Under the pieces are notes generated by a model. It searched no databases and had not been told where the DNA came from. It saw only the letters and a program-made list of their open reading frames with translations. Below are positions 1 to 8,323 of a DNA stretch of 64,000 nucleotides, piece by piece. A program made the translations under genes and the position numbers. The stretch is taken from the NCBI RefSeq assembly GCF_012395255.1, contig NZ_JAAZQD010000002.1:579929-643928 (forward strand). Direction: 5' to 3'. How positions within the stretch are numbered: the first letter of the stretch is position 1; every line of letters starts with the position of its first letter. The DNA comes from Oleiagrimonas citrea (GTDB lineage: Bacteria > Pseudomonadota > Gammaproteobacteria > Xanthomonadales > Rhodanobacteraceae).

Positions 1-103
1 TGATCGACAGCAGGCGGTAGCAGACGATGCCGGCGATCAGCACGCCCAGCGCCAACAGCGAGGTGCCGATGGGGCGGCGAATGAAGGGCGCGGAGATGTT
101 CAT
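1..103 (-). CDS. RND efflux transporter, second subunit (5' end only)
   Basis: This is the first 34 codons of a second RND-family inner-membrane efflux pump, cut off by the window edge. The protein begins MNISAPFIRRPIGTSLLALG, the typical RND opening: a short cytoplasmic stretch with the FIRRP motif, then the first membrane helix. It starts 16 bases after the stop of the preceding RND gene. Two adjacent RND genes behind one adaptor gene is the MdtABC arrangement, in which MdtB and MdtC form a heteromeric pump. By order this would be the MdtC-position gene. Family identity is clear; the substrate is unknown. Confidence 0.85.
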   Translation of the reverse strand, partial: MNISAPFIRRPIGTSLLALGVLIAGIVCYRLLSI

Positions 104-119
104 GTTCGATCGCCGCCGG

Positions 120-3100
120 TCACGCCGCTCCCTGCCGCTCGGCCAGACGCAGCGCATGACGCTCGCGACGCGCGGCCAGCCAATCGGCGAAACGCTCCAT
201 GTACAGATAGATCACCGGCGTGGTGTACAGCGTCACCAACTGCGACAGCAACAGGCCGCCGACGATCGACACGCCCAGCGGCTGACGCAGCTCGGAACCG
301 ATGCCTGTGCCGAAGGCCAGCGGCAGCGCGCCGAACAGGGCCGCGAAGGTGGTCATCATGATCGGCCGGAAACGCAGCAGACAGGCGCGTCGGATGGCGT
401 CGTGCGCGTTCATGCCGGTGCGCTTCGCCTCGATGGCGAAGTCGATCATCATGATCGCGTTCTTCTTCACGATGCCGATCAGCAGGATGATGCCGACGAT
501 GCCGTCCACCGACAGGCTCATGCCGAAGATCATCAATGCCAGCAGCGCGCCGACGCCCGCCGGCGGCAGTGTGGAGATGATCGTCAGCGGATGGATGTAG
601 CTCTCGTAGAGCACGCCCAGCACGATGTAGATCACCACGATGGCCGCCAGCAGCAGCAGGACCTCATCGCCGACCGAGGACGAGAATTCGGCCGCCTTGC
701 CGATGAACTGCGCCTGCACCGACGCCGGCGCGTTGAGCTGATTCTCGGCCTTGTGGATGGCGTCCACAGCCTCGGACAACGAGTAGCCCGGCGCCAGATT
801 GAACGAGATGGTCACCGCCGGCAGCTGGTTCTGATGGCTGATGATGAGCGGCGCGTTGTTGACCTTCGCGCTGACCAGACTGGCCAGCGGCACGTTACCG
901 CCGCTGCCCAGCGGAATGCCGGTGTTGGACTGGCCGATACCGGTCGCCGTCGACGAGTTGGCCGACCTCACCATGCCGTAGCTGGTCGCGTTGGAACCGG
1001 TCAGCGCACCGCTGCCGTTGCTGCGCACGGTGAGCTTGTTCAGCAGGTCGGCGCTGTTGCGGAACTGCGGTGCCACCTCCAGCACCACGCGGTACTGGTT
1101 GAGCTGGGTGAAGATGGTGGAGATCTGGCGCTGGCCGTAGGCGTCGTACAGCGTGTCGTCGATGGTCTGCACCGGCACACCGAGACGGCTGGCCTTCTCG
1201 CGATCGATGGTCAGGTGCAGCGCACGGCCCTTGTCGGCCAGGTTGTTGTCGACATCGGCCAGCTGCGGCAGCTGGCGCATGGCGTCGGTCATCTTCGCCG
1301 CGTAGGTGGCCAGCTCGTCGCTGTTCACGTCCGACATCGCGTACTGATACTCGGTAGCGGCCACGCGCGTGTCGAGGGTGATGTCCTGCACCGGCTTCAG
1401 GTACAGCGCCACGCCGGGAATATTGGCCACGTCCTTCTGCAGCTGCGCGACCACGCTCTGCAGGTCGCCGCGCTCGCCGCGCGGCTTCAGCACGATACTG
1501 AGCTGGCCCTGGTTCAGCGTCGGATTCACCGAGCCGGCGCCGATGAAGGCGGCCACGCCGGACACGGCCGGATCCTTGCGCAGCGCGTCGGCAACCGCGC
1601 GCGTGCGCTGCTCCATCGCCTTGAAGGCGATGTTGTCGTCGGCCTGCACCACGCCGGTGATCATGCCGGTGTCCTGCTCCGGCAGCAGGCCCTTGGGGAT
1701 GGCCATGTACAGGCCGACCGTGACCAGGACAGACAATCCGAACACCAGCATGGTCAATCGCTGATGGGCCAGCACCCAGTCCAGGCTGCGCTCGTACAGG
1801 CCCACGGTGCGCGACCACAGGGTGCGCTTGCCGGCCTTGGCCGCGCGCTCGTGCGCGTCGTCGCCCTCCGGCAATGCGTCGGCCTTCAGCAGGTAGGCGC
1901 ACATCATCGGCGTCAACGTCAGCGAAACCAGCATCGAGATCGCCACCGCCGCCGTCAGCACCCAGGCGAATTCATGGAACAGGCGACCGGTGACGCCGGG
2001 CATCAGCAGCAGCGGCAGGAACACCGCGATCAGCGAGACGGTCAGCGACAGCACCGTGAAACCGATCTCGCGCGCGCCGAGCTCGGCGGCCTCGGGACCG
2101 TCCTTGCCCTGCTCGATGTAGCGCACGATGTTCTCGATCATCACGATCGCATCGTCGACCACGAAACCGGTGGCCACGGTCAGCGCCATCAGCGACAGAT
2201 TGTCCAGCGACAGACCGGTGAACGACATCACCGCGAACGTGCCCAGCAGCGACAGCGGCACCGCCACCGACGGAATCACCGTCGCCCACAGTCGTCGCAG
2301 GAACACGAAGATCACCGCGACTACCAACAGCACGGTGAGGATCAACGTGAACTGCACATCGCGCACCGAGGCGCGGATGGTCACCGTGCGGTCGGCGAAC
2401 ACGCCCAGATGCACGCCGTCGGGCAGCACGCTGCGCAGCTGCGGAATCATCCGGTGGATGCGCTCGACCGTACCGATGATGTTGGCGCCGGGCTGGCGAC
2501 GGATGTCCAGCAGCACCGCCGGCTTGCCGTTCGCCCAGGCCGCCAGCTGGTCGTTCTCGACGCCGTCGATCACCTTGGCCACGTCGCGCAGATGCACCGG
2601 CGCGCCGTCCTTGTAGCTGATGATGACGTCGCCGTATTCCTTGGCGCTGGACAGCTGATCGTTGGTGCCGATGGAATAGGTCTGGGTAGCGCCGTTGAGG
2701 GTGCCCTTGGCGGCGTTGACGTTGGCGCGGGTCAGCGCGCTGCGCACGTCCTCCATGGTCAGGCCGAGATTGCCCAGCTGCGCCGGATTGACCTGCACGC
2801 GCACCGCCGGCTTGACGTTGCCGGCAATCGACACCAGACCGACGCCGGATACCTGCGACAGCTTCTGCGCGATGATCGAGTCGGCGTAGTTGTTGACCTC
2901 GCGCAGCGGCAGGCTGTCGGAAGTCATCACCAGGGTCATGATCGGCGCATCGGCCGGATTCACGCGGTTGTAGACCGGCTGGTACGGCAACCCCCCCGGC
3001 AGCCTCGCGGCGCGCAGCGCGGACTGCACGTCCTGCGCGGCGACGTCGATGTCGCGCTTCATGTTGAACTGCAGCACGATGGTCGACAGCCCCGCGGAGC

Positions 3101-3350
3101 TGTCCGAACTCATCATGTCGATGCCGGAGATCTGGCCCAGCTGGCGCTCCAGCGGCGTGGTCACCAGGGTGGCCACGGTCTGCGCGCTGGCGCCCGGATA
3201 CTGCGTCGTCACCACCAGCGTCGGCGCGTCGATTTCCGGCAGCGCCGACACCGGCAGGGCGCGGTAGCCGAGGATGCCCAGCAGCAGCACCGCCGCCATC
3301 AGCAGCGAAGTGGCGATCGGACGGCGAATGAAGATGCTAGAGAAGCCCAC
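120..3350 (-). CDS. mdtB: RND multidrug efflux transporter, MdtB-like
   Basis: A full-length (1076 aa) hydrophobe/amphiphile efflux pump driven by the proton gradient. It begins with the FIRRPIATSLLMAA motif and first membrane helix, followed by a large periplasmic porter domain (about 35-330). Helices from about 335 include the GFVVDDAIVMIEN segment with the adjacent Asp399-Asp400 expected to carry protons. A second half repeats the fold. It sits 60 bases downstream of the membrane-fusion gene and 16 bases upstream of another RND gene, so the three form one operon. The MdtB rather than MdtC name rests on position only. No regulator lies inside the window, and the outer-membrane partner may be encoded outside it. 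Confidence 0.9.
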   Translation of the reverse strand: MGFSSIFIRRPIATSLLMAAVLLLGILGYRALPVSALPEIDAPTLVVTTQYPGASAQTVATLVTTPLERQLGQISGIDMMSSDSSAGLSTIVLQFNMKRDIDVAAQDVQSALRAARLPGGLPYQPVYNRVNPADAPIMTLVMTSDSLPLREVNNYADSIIAQKLSQVSGVGLVSIAGNVKPAVRVQVNPAQLGNLGLTMEDVRSALTRANVNAAKGTLNGATQTYSIGTNDQLSSAKEYGDVIISYKDGAPVHLRDVAKVIDGVENDQLAAWANGKPAVLLDIRRQPGANIIGTVERIHRMIPQLRSVLPDGVHLGVFADRTVTIRASVRDVQFTLILTVLLVVAVIFVFLRRLWATVIPSVAVPLSLLGTFAVMSFTGLSLDNLSLMALTVATGFVVDDAIVMIENIVRYIEQGKDGPEAAELGAREIGFTVLSLTVSLIAVFLPLLLMPGVTGRLFHEFAWVLTAAVAISMLVSLTLTPMMCAYLLKADALPEGDDAHERAAKAGKRTLWSRTVGLYERSLDWVLAHQRLTMLVFGLSVLVTVGLYMAIPKGLLPEQDTGMITGVVQADDNIAFKAMEQRTRAVADALRKDPAVSGVAAFIGAGSVNPTLNQGQLSIVLKPRGERGDLQSVVAQLQKDVANIPGVALYLKPVQDITLDTRVAATEYQYAMSDVNSDELATYAAKMTDAMRQLPQLADVDNNLADKGRALHLTIDREKASRLGVPVQTIDDTLYDAYGQRQISTIFTQLNQYRVVLEVAPQFRNSADLLNKLTVRSNGSGALTGSNATSYGMVRSANSSTATGIGQSNTGIPLGSGGNVPLASLVSAKVNNAPLIISHQNQLPAVTISFNLAPGYSLSEAVDAIHKAENQLNAPASVQAQFIGKAAEFSSSVGDEVLLLLAAIVVIYIVLGVLYESYIHPLTIISTLPPAGVGALLALMIFGMSLSVDGIVGIILLIGIVKKNAIMMIDFAIEAKRTGMNAHDAIRRACLLRFRPIMMTTFAALFGALPLAFGTGIGSELRQPLGVSIVGGLLLSQLVTLYTTPVIYLYMERFADWLAARRERHALRLAERQGAA

Positions 3351-3410
3351 GCTATGCGATTCCTGCGATTGGGGACGAAATCCTGTCCATGAACGTTCTG
3401 CGCGACCGGA

Positions 3411-4649
3411 TCAGCGCCGGCGCCGCCCGCTGTCCTGCGCCGCCTTCTTGATTTCCTCGGCGGTTGGCGCCTTGGGCACTTCGCCCGGCTTGTAGGCCTT
3501 GACCTTGCGTCCCGGCTTGAGGCGGAACTGGCCCTCGGTGACCACACGCTCGCCCAGCTTCAGTCCGCTGCCGATCAGCGACTCGGTGTCGCTGGCCTCG
3601 CCCGAAACCTGGACCGAACGCATCTGCACGGTGTCGTCCTTGCCGACCACATATACGTAGTCGCCGTCCGGGCCGCGCTGCACCGCCTGCGTCGGCACCA
3701 CCAGGCCGTTGTCGACCGTGTTCACCTGCATGCGCACATTGACGAACTGGCCCGGCCACAACTCGTTGTGGGCGTTGGCGAACTCGGCCTTCAACTGGAA
3801 GGTGCCGGTGCTGGTGTCGATCTGGTTGTTGATGACCTTCAGCTTGCCGCCATCGGCCACGACATGGCTGTCGACGCGATCGAGCGCGGTGACCGGCAGA
3901 CTGCCCTGCGCCGCCTGCGCGCGGCGCACGCGGTCCAGATCCTGCTCGGGCAGGGTGAACAGCACATTGATCGGATGCACCTGGGTCAGCACCACGATGG
4001 TGTCGCTGGTCGACAGCACATTGCCCGGGTCGGCCTGGCGGATGCCGGCCAGGCCATCGATCGGCGAGGTGACGTCGGTGTAGTCCAGATTGATCTTGGC
4101 GTCGCGGATGCTGGCGTTGTCACCGGCCACCGCCGCCTCGAGCTGATGCACGGTGTTGCGCTGCGTATCCAGATCCTGGCGCGAAATGAAGCCCTTCTTG
4201 ATCAGGTCCTCGCTGCGCTTGAGATTGCCGCGCGCGGTCGCCAGCTGGGCCCGGTCCTGATTCCGCCGGGACACGGCCTGATCGTAGGTGGACTGGTAGG
4301 TGCGCGGGTCGATCTTGGCGATCACCTGTCCCTTCTTCACCGGGTGACCTTCATCGAACGTCAGCTTCAGCAGCTGGCCGCCCACCTGCGGGCGCACGCT
4401 GACGGTGTTCAGCGCCTGCACCGTGCCCAGCGCGGTCAGGTAGACCGGCACATTCTTCTTGGTCACCGGCACCACGGTGACCGGCACCGGGGCGTTGTCA
4501 CCATTCTGACCGTCTGCCTTGGCCGCCGTCGGCGCACCATTCTTGCCGTCCGCTGCGACGTTCTTCGCACGGTGTTGGCACATGCTCAGACCGAGCAGGG
4601 CAAGAACGATGACGACAATGACGATCAGCGCGATTTTCCAACGCGACAT
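3411..4649 (-). CDS. mdtA: RND periplasmic adaptor (membrane fusion protein), MdtA-like
   Basis: This 412 aa membrane-fusion protein links the RND pump to an outer-membrane channel. After MSRWKIALIVIV comes one N-terminal hydrophobic helix (about 6-24). Then come the lipoyl half-motif around GGQLLKLTFDEGHPVKKGQVI, a helical hairpin, the second lipoyl half (SPIDGLAGIR) and beta-barrel segments (LWPGQFVNVRM). The chosen start has a GGAG six bases upstream; a longer in-frame start 24 codons earlier lacks this. First gene of the pump operon. The C-terminal tail is Lys/Arg-rich (KKAAQDSGRRRR), which is common in this family. Confidence 0.9.
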   Translation of the reverse strand: MSRWKIALIVIVVIVLALLGLSMCQHRAKNVAADGKNGAPTAAKADGQNGDNAPVPVTVVPVTKKNVPVYLTALGTVQALNTVSVRPQVGGQLLKLTFDEGHPVKKGQVIAKIDPRTYQSTYDQAVSRRNQDRAQLATARGNLKRSEDLIKKGFISRQDLDTQRNTVHQLEAAVAGDNASIRDAKINLDYTDVTSPIDGLAGIRQADPGNVLSTSDTIVVLTQVHPINVLFTLPEQDLDRVRRAQAAQGSLPVTALDRVDSHVVADGGKLKVINNQIDTSTGTFQLKAEFANAHNELWPGQFVNVRMQVNTVDNGLVVPTQAVQRGPDGDYVYVVGKDDTVQMRSVQVSGEASDTESLIGSGLKLGERVVTEGQFRLKPGRKVKAYKPGEVPKAPTAEEIKKAAQDSGRRRR

Positions 4650-4992
4650 GGAATTGCTCCGTTTATGAAATGCCCAGCGCGCTTCGATCCGCGCCCTGCA
4701 TGAGTCCGTCCGCCACGACACGTCGCCGGACCGTTCCCCGCTCCCGCGGAAATGGTGTCGACGCGCACTGCAAAGCGGCCTTCTTGCCCATCCTTGCGCG
4801 TAGCATAGAAGGTCCTAAACGTTCTGTAACACTGCCAGTTGACACAGACGCGACATGACTGATGGCACAAGCCATCGGCGAATCGCTTCCGGGTGCGCTT
4901 TTTCCACCCCGCCCGGCCCGCTATACTCGCAACCTTTGCATGCGCTGAGCCGGCAGCTCTCCGGCCGTATTCAACACAATGAGGAACGACGA
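4650..4992. promoter_or_regulatory. Divergent promoter region between mdtA and the cytochrome gene
   Basis: This 343-base gap separates two divergent transcription units. On the plus strand TATACT at 4922-4927 is a good -10 for the cytochrome gene (five of six consensus bases), with only a T-rich -35 (TTTTTC, 4899-4904). TTGACA occurs at 4839-4844 without a convincing -10. I see no small gene here, and no clear promoter for the efflux operon. Confidence 0.4.
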
Positions 4993-5526
4993 GTGAGCGG
5001 TCCTATCAGCAAATCCGACCAGAGTTTTCTGCGTCAGTTCTCCATGGTCATCTTCTTCCTGGTGCTGGTTGCGCTGGTCCTGATCTTCCTGGCCTGGCAC
5101 ATCTATAGCGATGCGCCGAAGGATGACGTTCCGGGCGCACGCCAGGTGACCGAGCAGCGTATCGCGCCGGTCGGCGGCGTCTACGCCGGCAAGTCCGGTT
5201 TCGCCGCCATGCAGGCCGCGCAGGCCGCTGCCGCCAAGGCCGCCGCCGCACAGGTCGCCTACGGCGGCACCACCGACGGCAAGACCATCTACGGTCACCT
5301 GTGCCACAGCTGCCACACCGCCGGCGTCGCCGGCGCGCCGAAGCTGGGCGACAAGGCCAACTGGGCGCCGCGCATCGCCCAGGGCATCGACACCCTCATC
5401 AAGCATGCCGAAGAGGGCTACACCGGCCCGGACGGCAACCACATGCCGGCCCGCGGCGGCAATCCGTCGCTGTCCGACGCACAGGTCGCCGCCACCGTGA
5501 AGTGGATGGTCAGCCAGTCCAAATAA
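4993..5526 (+). CDS. Membrane-anchored cytochrome c5 family protein
   Basis: A 177 aa c-type cytochrome. One membrane helix (about 17-36) anchors it, followed by an Ala-rich linker (70-90) and a single class I heme domain. The heme site is C104-H-S-C107-H108, with Met151 in HMPARGG as the likely sixth ligand. It would carry electrons on the periplasmic side of the membrane, for example to a terminal oxidase. The GTG start was chosen because GAGG lies just upstream. An in-frame ATG 46 codons earlier lies before the predicted -10 and gives a non-membrane leader. It is single, followed directly by a terminator. The redox partner cannot be told from context. Confidence 0.85.
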   Translation: MSGPISKSDQSFLRQFSMVIFFLVLVALVLIFLAWHIYSDAPKDDVPGARQVTEQRIAPVGGVYAGKSGFAAMQAAQAAAAKAAAAQVAYGGTTDGKTIYGHLCHSCHTAGVAGAPKLGDKANWAPRIAQGIDTLIKHAEEGYTGPDGNHMPARGGNPSLSDAQVAATVKWMVSQSK

Positions 5527-5563
5527 TCTTCGCGGGCGCGCATCGCGCCTGCCCGTGGACTTG

Positions 5564-5588
5564 AAATGCCGCCTTCGGGCGGCATTTT
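5564..5588 (+). terminator. Rho-independent terminator after the cytochrome gene
   Basis: Stem TGCCGCC (5567-5573), TTCG tetraloop, GGCGGCA (5578-5584), then TTTT; flanking A and T runs lengthen the stem. It lies 38 bases after the cytochrome stop. Confidence 0.9.
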
Positions 5589-5744
5589 CGTATGCGGACC
5601 CGCTCCACCGCAGCGTGCAGCGGCTTTGCACAACATGACTGGCGACCCTTGCCGCTCTCCGGGAACCCGGTTATTAATCAAATTCAATCAGACACTTGTG
5701 GAATCGCGCTCCGCCCACCTCACGCACGCGGGCAACGGCGCGGT

Positions 5745-5750
5745 TATGAT
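5745..5750 (+). promoter_or_regulatory. Candidate -10 element, possibly leaderless start
   Basis: TATGAT lies 6 bases before the ATG of the hydrolase gene, so transcription could begin at or next to the start codon. No good -35 is visible at 16-18 bases, so the call is weak. Confidence 0.35.
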
Positions 5751-5756
5751 GTTGCG

Positions 5757-6443
5757 ATGACCGAAACCACCCTATCCCCCGCACCCGAGACGTTTCCGGA
5801 CGCGGCGTGCAGCTTCGCGCTGCGCGGTCCCGTCGGCCGGCTCGAAGTGGCCGTCGACCTGCCGGAAAGCAGTGCGCGCCGCGGTGTGGCCATTATCTGC
5901 CACCCGCATCCGCAGCACGGCGGCACCATGCACAACAAGGTCGTGACCATGCTCGAGCGCAGCCTGCGCGAATCGGGTCTGGCCACCGTGCGCTTCAACT
6001 TCCGTGGCGTCGGCGCGTCGGAGGGCGAGTACGACGAAGGCATCGGCGAGGGCGACGACCTGGCCGCCGTGGTCGACTGGGTGCGCAGCCGCCGCACCGA
6101 CGATGCAATCTGGCTGGCCGGCTTCTCCTTCGGCAGCTACGTGGCGCTGCGCAATGCCGCGCGCCTGGGCGCCGACGCACTGATCACCGTGGCGCCACCG
6201 GTCGGGCGCTGGGACTTCGAAGGCTTCGAGATGCCCGCCTGCCCCTGGCTCATCGTCCAGGGCGAAGAAGACGAGGTGGTCGATCCGGACGCCGTGTTCG
6301 ACTGGGCGGAAAAGTTGAAGCCCGCGCCCAACCTGGTACGCATGCCCGAAACCAGCCACTTCTTCCACCGCCGTCTGATGGACCTGCGCGGCGCGATCAA
6401 GAACGGCGTGCGCAGCTGGCTGCCGAGCGAGCGCGATGCCTGA
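5757..6443 (+). CDS. Alpha/beta hydrolase (COG2945 type)
   Basis: A 228 aa cytoplasmic alpha/beta-hydrolase. It has the HPHPQHGG motif near residue 50 that marks this family, the nucleophile elbow GFSFGS (about 123-128), an Asp-containing EEDEVVDP segment, and a late His in ETSHFFH, which together make a Ser-Asp-His triad. Substrate is unknown. No Shine-Dalgarno precedes this ATG and it sits close to a TATGAT, so translation may be leaderless. Its 3' end overlaps zapE by 8 bases, so the two are probably co-transcribed and translationally coupled. Not a recognisable named enzyme. Confidence 0.8.
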   Translation: MTETTLSPAPETFPDAACSFALRGPVGRLEVAVDLPESSARRGVAIICHPHPQHGGTMHNKVVTMLERSLRESGLATVRFNFRGVGASEGEYDEGIGEGDDLAAVVDWVRSRRTDDAIWLAGFSFGSYVALRNAARLGADALITVAPPVGRWDFEGFEMPACPWLIVQGEEDEVVDPDAVFDWAEKLKPAPNLVRMPETSHFFHRRLMDLRGAIKNGVRSWLPSERDA

Positions 6444-7587
6444 GTTCGATCCGGCGCCGCACGCAGACGCCGACCACGCGATCCGTCCCAGCCAACGCTA
6501 CCGCGAAGGCGTGGCCGCGCATCGCTGGGAGAGCGATCCGTCCCAGCAAGCCGCGCTGGTCGAGTTCGACCGGCTGCACGACGCACTCTGCGCACGCCCG
6601 CGTCCTGAACGCGGCGTACTCGGCCGCCTGCGCTCGCTGCTGAACAACGATGTGCCGGACGCGCCCGACGGCCTGTACCTGTGGGGCCGTGTCGGCCGTG
6701 GCAAGACCTTTCTGATGGACCTGTTCGTCGCCGGCCTGCCGCAGGGCGTGGCGTTGCGACGACATTTCCATCGTTTCATGCGCGAAGTCCACGAGGCCCT
6801 GCGCGAGCACGAAAAGCGCCAGCAGAGCGACCCGCTGCAGCAGGTCGCCGCCGACCTCGCCGCGCGTGCCCGCGTGCTGTGCCTGGACGAGTTCATCGTC
6901 GACGACATCGGCGACGCGATGATCCTCGGCGGCCTGCTACGCGGCCTGTTCGCGCGTGGCGTGGCGCTGGTCACCACCTCCAACACCGCGCCGGCGAACC
7001 TCTACGCCGACGGTCTGCAGCGCGCGCGCTTCATGCCCGCCATCCGCCAGATCGAGCAGCACTGCCGGGTGCTGGAGATGACCTCGGGCCACGACTGGCG
7101 CCTGCGCGCGCTGGAACAGGCGCCGATCTACCAGACGCCGCCCGGTCCCGAGGCCAGTCACGTGCTGCAGCGCATCTTCGCCGATTACGCCGAGGGCGTC
7201 GTCGCCGAGGGCGGCGAACTGCGCATCAACGACCGCCCGATCGCCGTGCAGCGCCGCGCCGACAACATCGCCTGGTTCGACTTCGACGCGCTGTGCGACG
7301 GCCCGCGCGGCAACGACGACTACATCGAGCTCGCGCGGCGCTTCCCCGCCGTGGTCATCGGCAACGTGCCGATCTTCGGTCTGTACAACAACGATCCGGC
7401 GCGGCGCTTCATCCATCTGGTCGACGAGTTCTACGACCGCCACGTGAAGCTGGTGCTGTCGGCCGCCGCACCGATCATCGACCTGTACGAGGGCGACCGC
7501 CTACGCGCCGAATTCGGACGCACCGAATCGCGCCTGATCGAGATGCAGAGCCAGGACTATCTGGCGCTGCCGCATCGCCCCGACTGA
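6436..7587 (+). CDS. zapE: Cell division AAA+ ATPase ZapE (AFG1 family)
   Basis: A 383 aa P-loop ATPase of the ZapE/AFG1 family, which in E. coli acts at the FtsZ ring under low-oxygen or stress growth. Visible motifs are Walker A GRVGRGKT (about 81-88), the family sequence RRHFHRFMREVH just after it, Walker B VLCLDEF (about 150), and sensor region LVTTSN. The C-terminal part (NVPIFGLYNNDPARRFIHLVDEFYD) is also typical. The start overlaps the hydrolase gene by 8 bases. It ends 7 bases before the convergent cupin gene. Length matches the family. Confidence 0.92.
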   Translation: MPEFDPAPHADADHAIRPSQRYREGVAAHRWESDPSQQAALVEFDRLHDALCARPRPERGVLGRLRSLLNNDVPDAPDGLYLWGRVGRGKTFLMDLFVAGLPQGVALRRHFHRFMREVHEALREHEKRQQSDPLQQVAADLAARARVLCLDEFIVDDIGDAMILGGLLRGLFARGVALVTTSNTAPANLYADGLQRARFMPAIRQIEQHCRVLEMTSGHDWRLRALEQAPIYQTPPGPEASHVLQRIFADYAEGVVAEGGELRINDRPIAVQRRADNIAWFDFDALCDGPRGNDDYIELARRFPAVVIGNVPIFGLYNNDPARRFIHLVDEFYDRHVKLVLSAAAPIIDLYEGDRLRAEFGRTESRLIEMQSQDYLALPHRPD

Positions 7588-7594
7588 TGCGCGC

Positions 7595-8266
7595 TCAACG
7601 CAGGTGACCGGCCTTCACGAAGACCGTGCAGCCCTTGTCGCTGGACACCGACTGCCGCGAGCCGCGCGGAAGCCGCAGCCAGGTGCCGGCCGGATAGGTG
7701 CCATCGTCGTCCCGCAGTGCGCCGCCCAGCACTAGCAGTTCGCAGCCGCCCGCATGTCGGCGCAGCGGCACGCGCGTGCCGGACGCCAGCCGTACAAGCG
7801 CAGCGCGCTCACCACGGAAACCGCCCAGCGGCATGATCTCCAGTCCGCGCACGGCACTCGCGCACCAAGGGCGTTCGGCAGTGTCAACGACGACCCGCTC
7901 GGATTCCAGCGGGTGCATGTGCCGCAGCTTGACGAAGATCGTGCAGCCTTCGTCGGTGCGCGGCGCGTGGCTGGAACCTGGCGGATTGCGCAGGTACGTG
8001 CCGGGCGGATAGTCGCCGAACTCGTCGCCGAAGGTGCCCTCCAGCACCAAAATCTCCTCGCCGCGCGGATGCGTGTGCGAGGGAAAGCGTGAATCGGGCG
8101 CGTAGCGCACCAGCGAGGTGGCGCGCGCGGCCTCGGCGCCATCACGCTCGATCAGGCGCCGCTCGACGCCGGCCGCGGGCGAAGGCGTCCACGGCAGCGC
8201 GAACGCGTCCACGCAGGCGCGCAAATCGAGATCGGCGTGCAGTTTCAGGGGCGCGATGACGGTCAT
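7595..8266 (-). CDS. Double ChrR-like cupin domain protein
   Basis: A 223 aa protein with two ChrR-type cupin repeats. The first (about 40-115) keeps the metal-ligand pattern SHTHPRGEEILVLEG and GSSHAP; the second (about 145-220) has RRHAGGCELLVLGG and lacks a full His/Glu set. Each repeat ends with the same phrase, GCTIFVK and GCTVFVK, which shows internal duplication. It lacks the N-terminal zinc anti-sigma domain of ChrR, so it is more likely a metal-binding sensor or oxygenase-like protein than an anti-sigma factor. No sigma-factor gene is adjacent. Confidence 0.75.
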   Translation of the reverse strand: MTVIAPLKLHADLDLRACVDAFALPWTPSPAAGVERRLIERDGAEAARATSLVRYAPDSRFPSHTHPRGEEILVLEGTFGDEFGDYPPGTYLRNPPGSSHAPRTDEGCTIFVKLRHMHPLESERVVVDTAERPWCASAVRGLEIMPLGGFRGERAALVRLASGTRVPLRRHAGGCELLVLGGALRDDDGTYPAGTWLRLPRGSRQSVSSDKGCTVFVKAGHLR

Positions 8267-8323
8267 GGCTCCACTATCGACGCGGGCGCGACGCCGATCA
8301 AGCGCCGCGCCCGCCTGCGTGGA

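Noticed and set aside
27..3392. Very long open frame on the plus strand opposite the RND gene
   Set aside because: It is a GC-rich antisense shadow of a clear RND pump: the translation is dominated by Arg, Gln, His and Ala with no domain. The same holds for long antisense frames opposite btuB, nrdA, the DPP IV-like gene, both M61 genes, the TonB receptor and CpdB.
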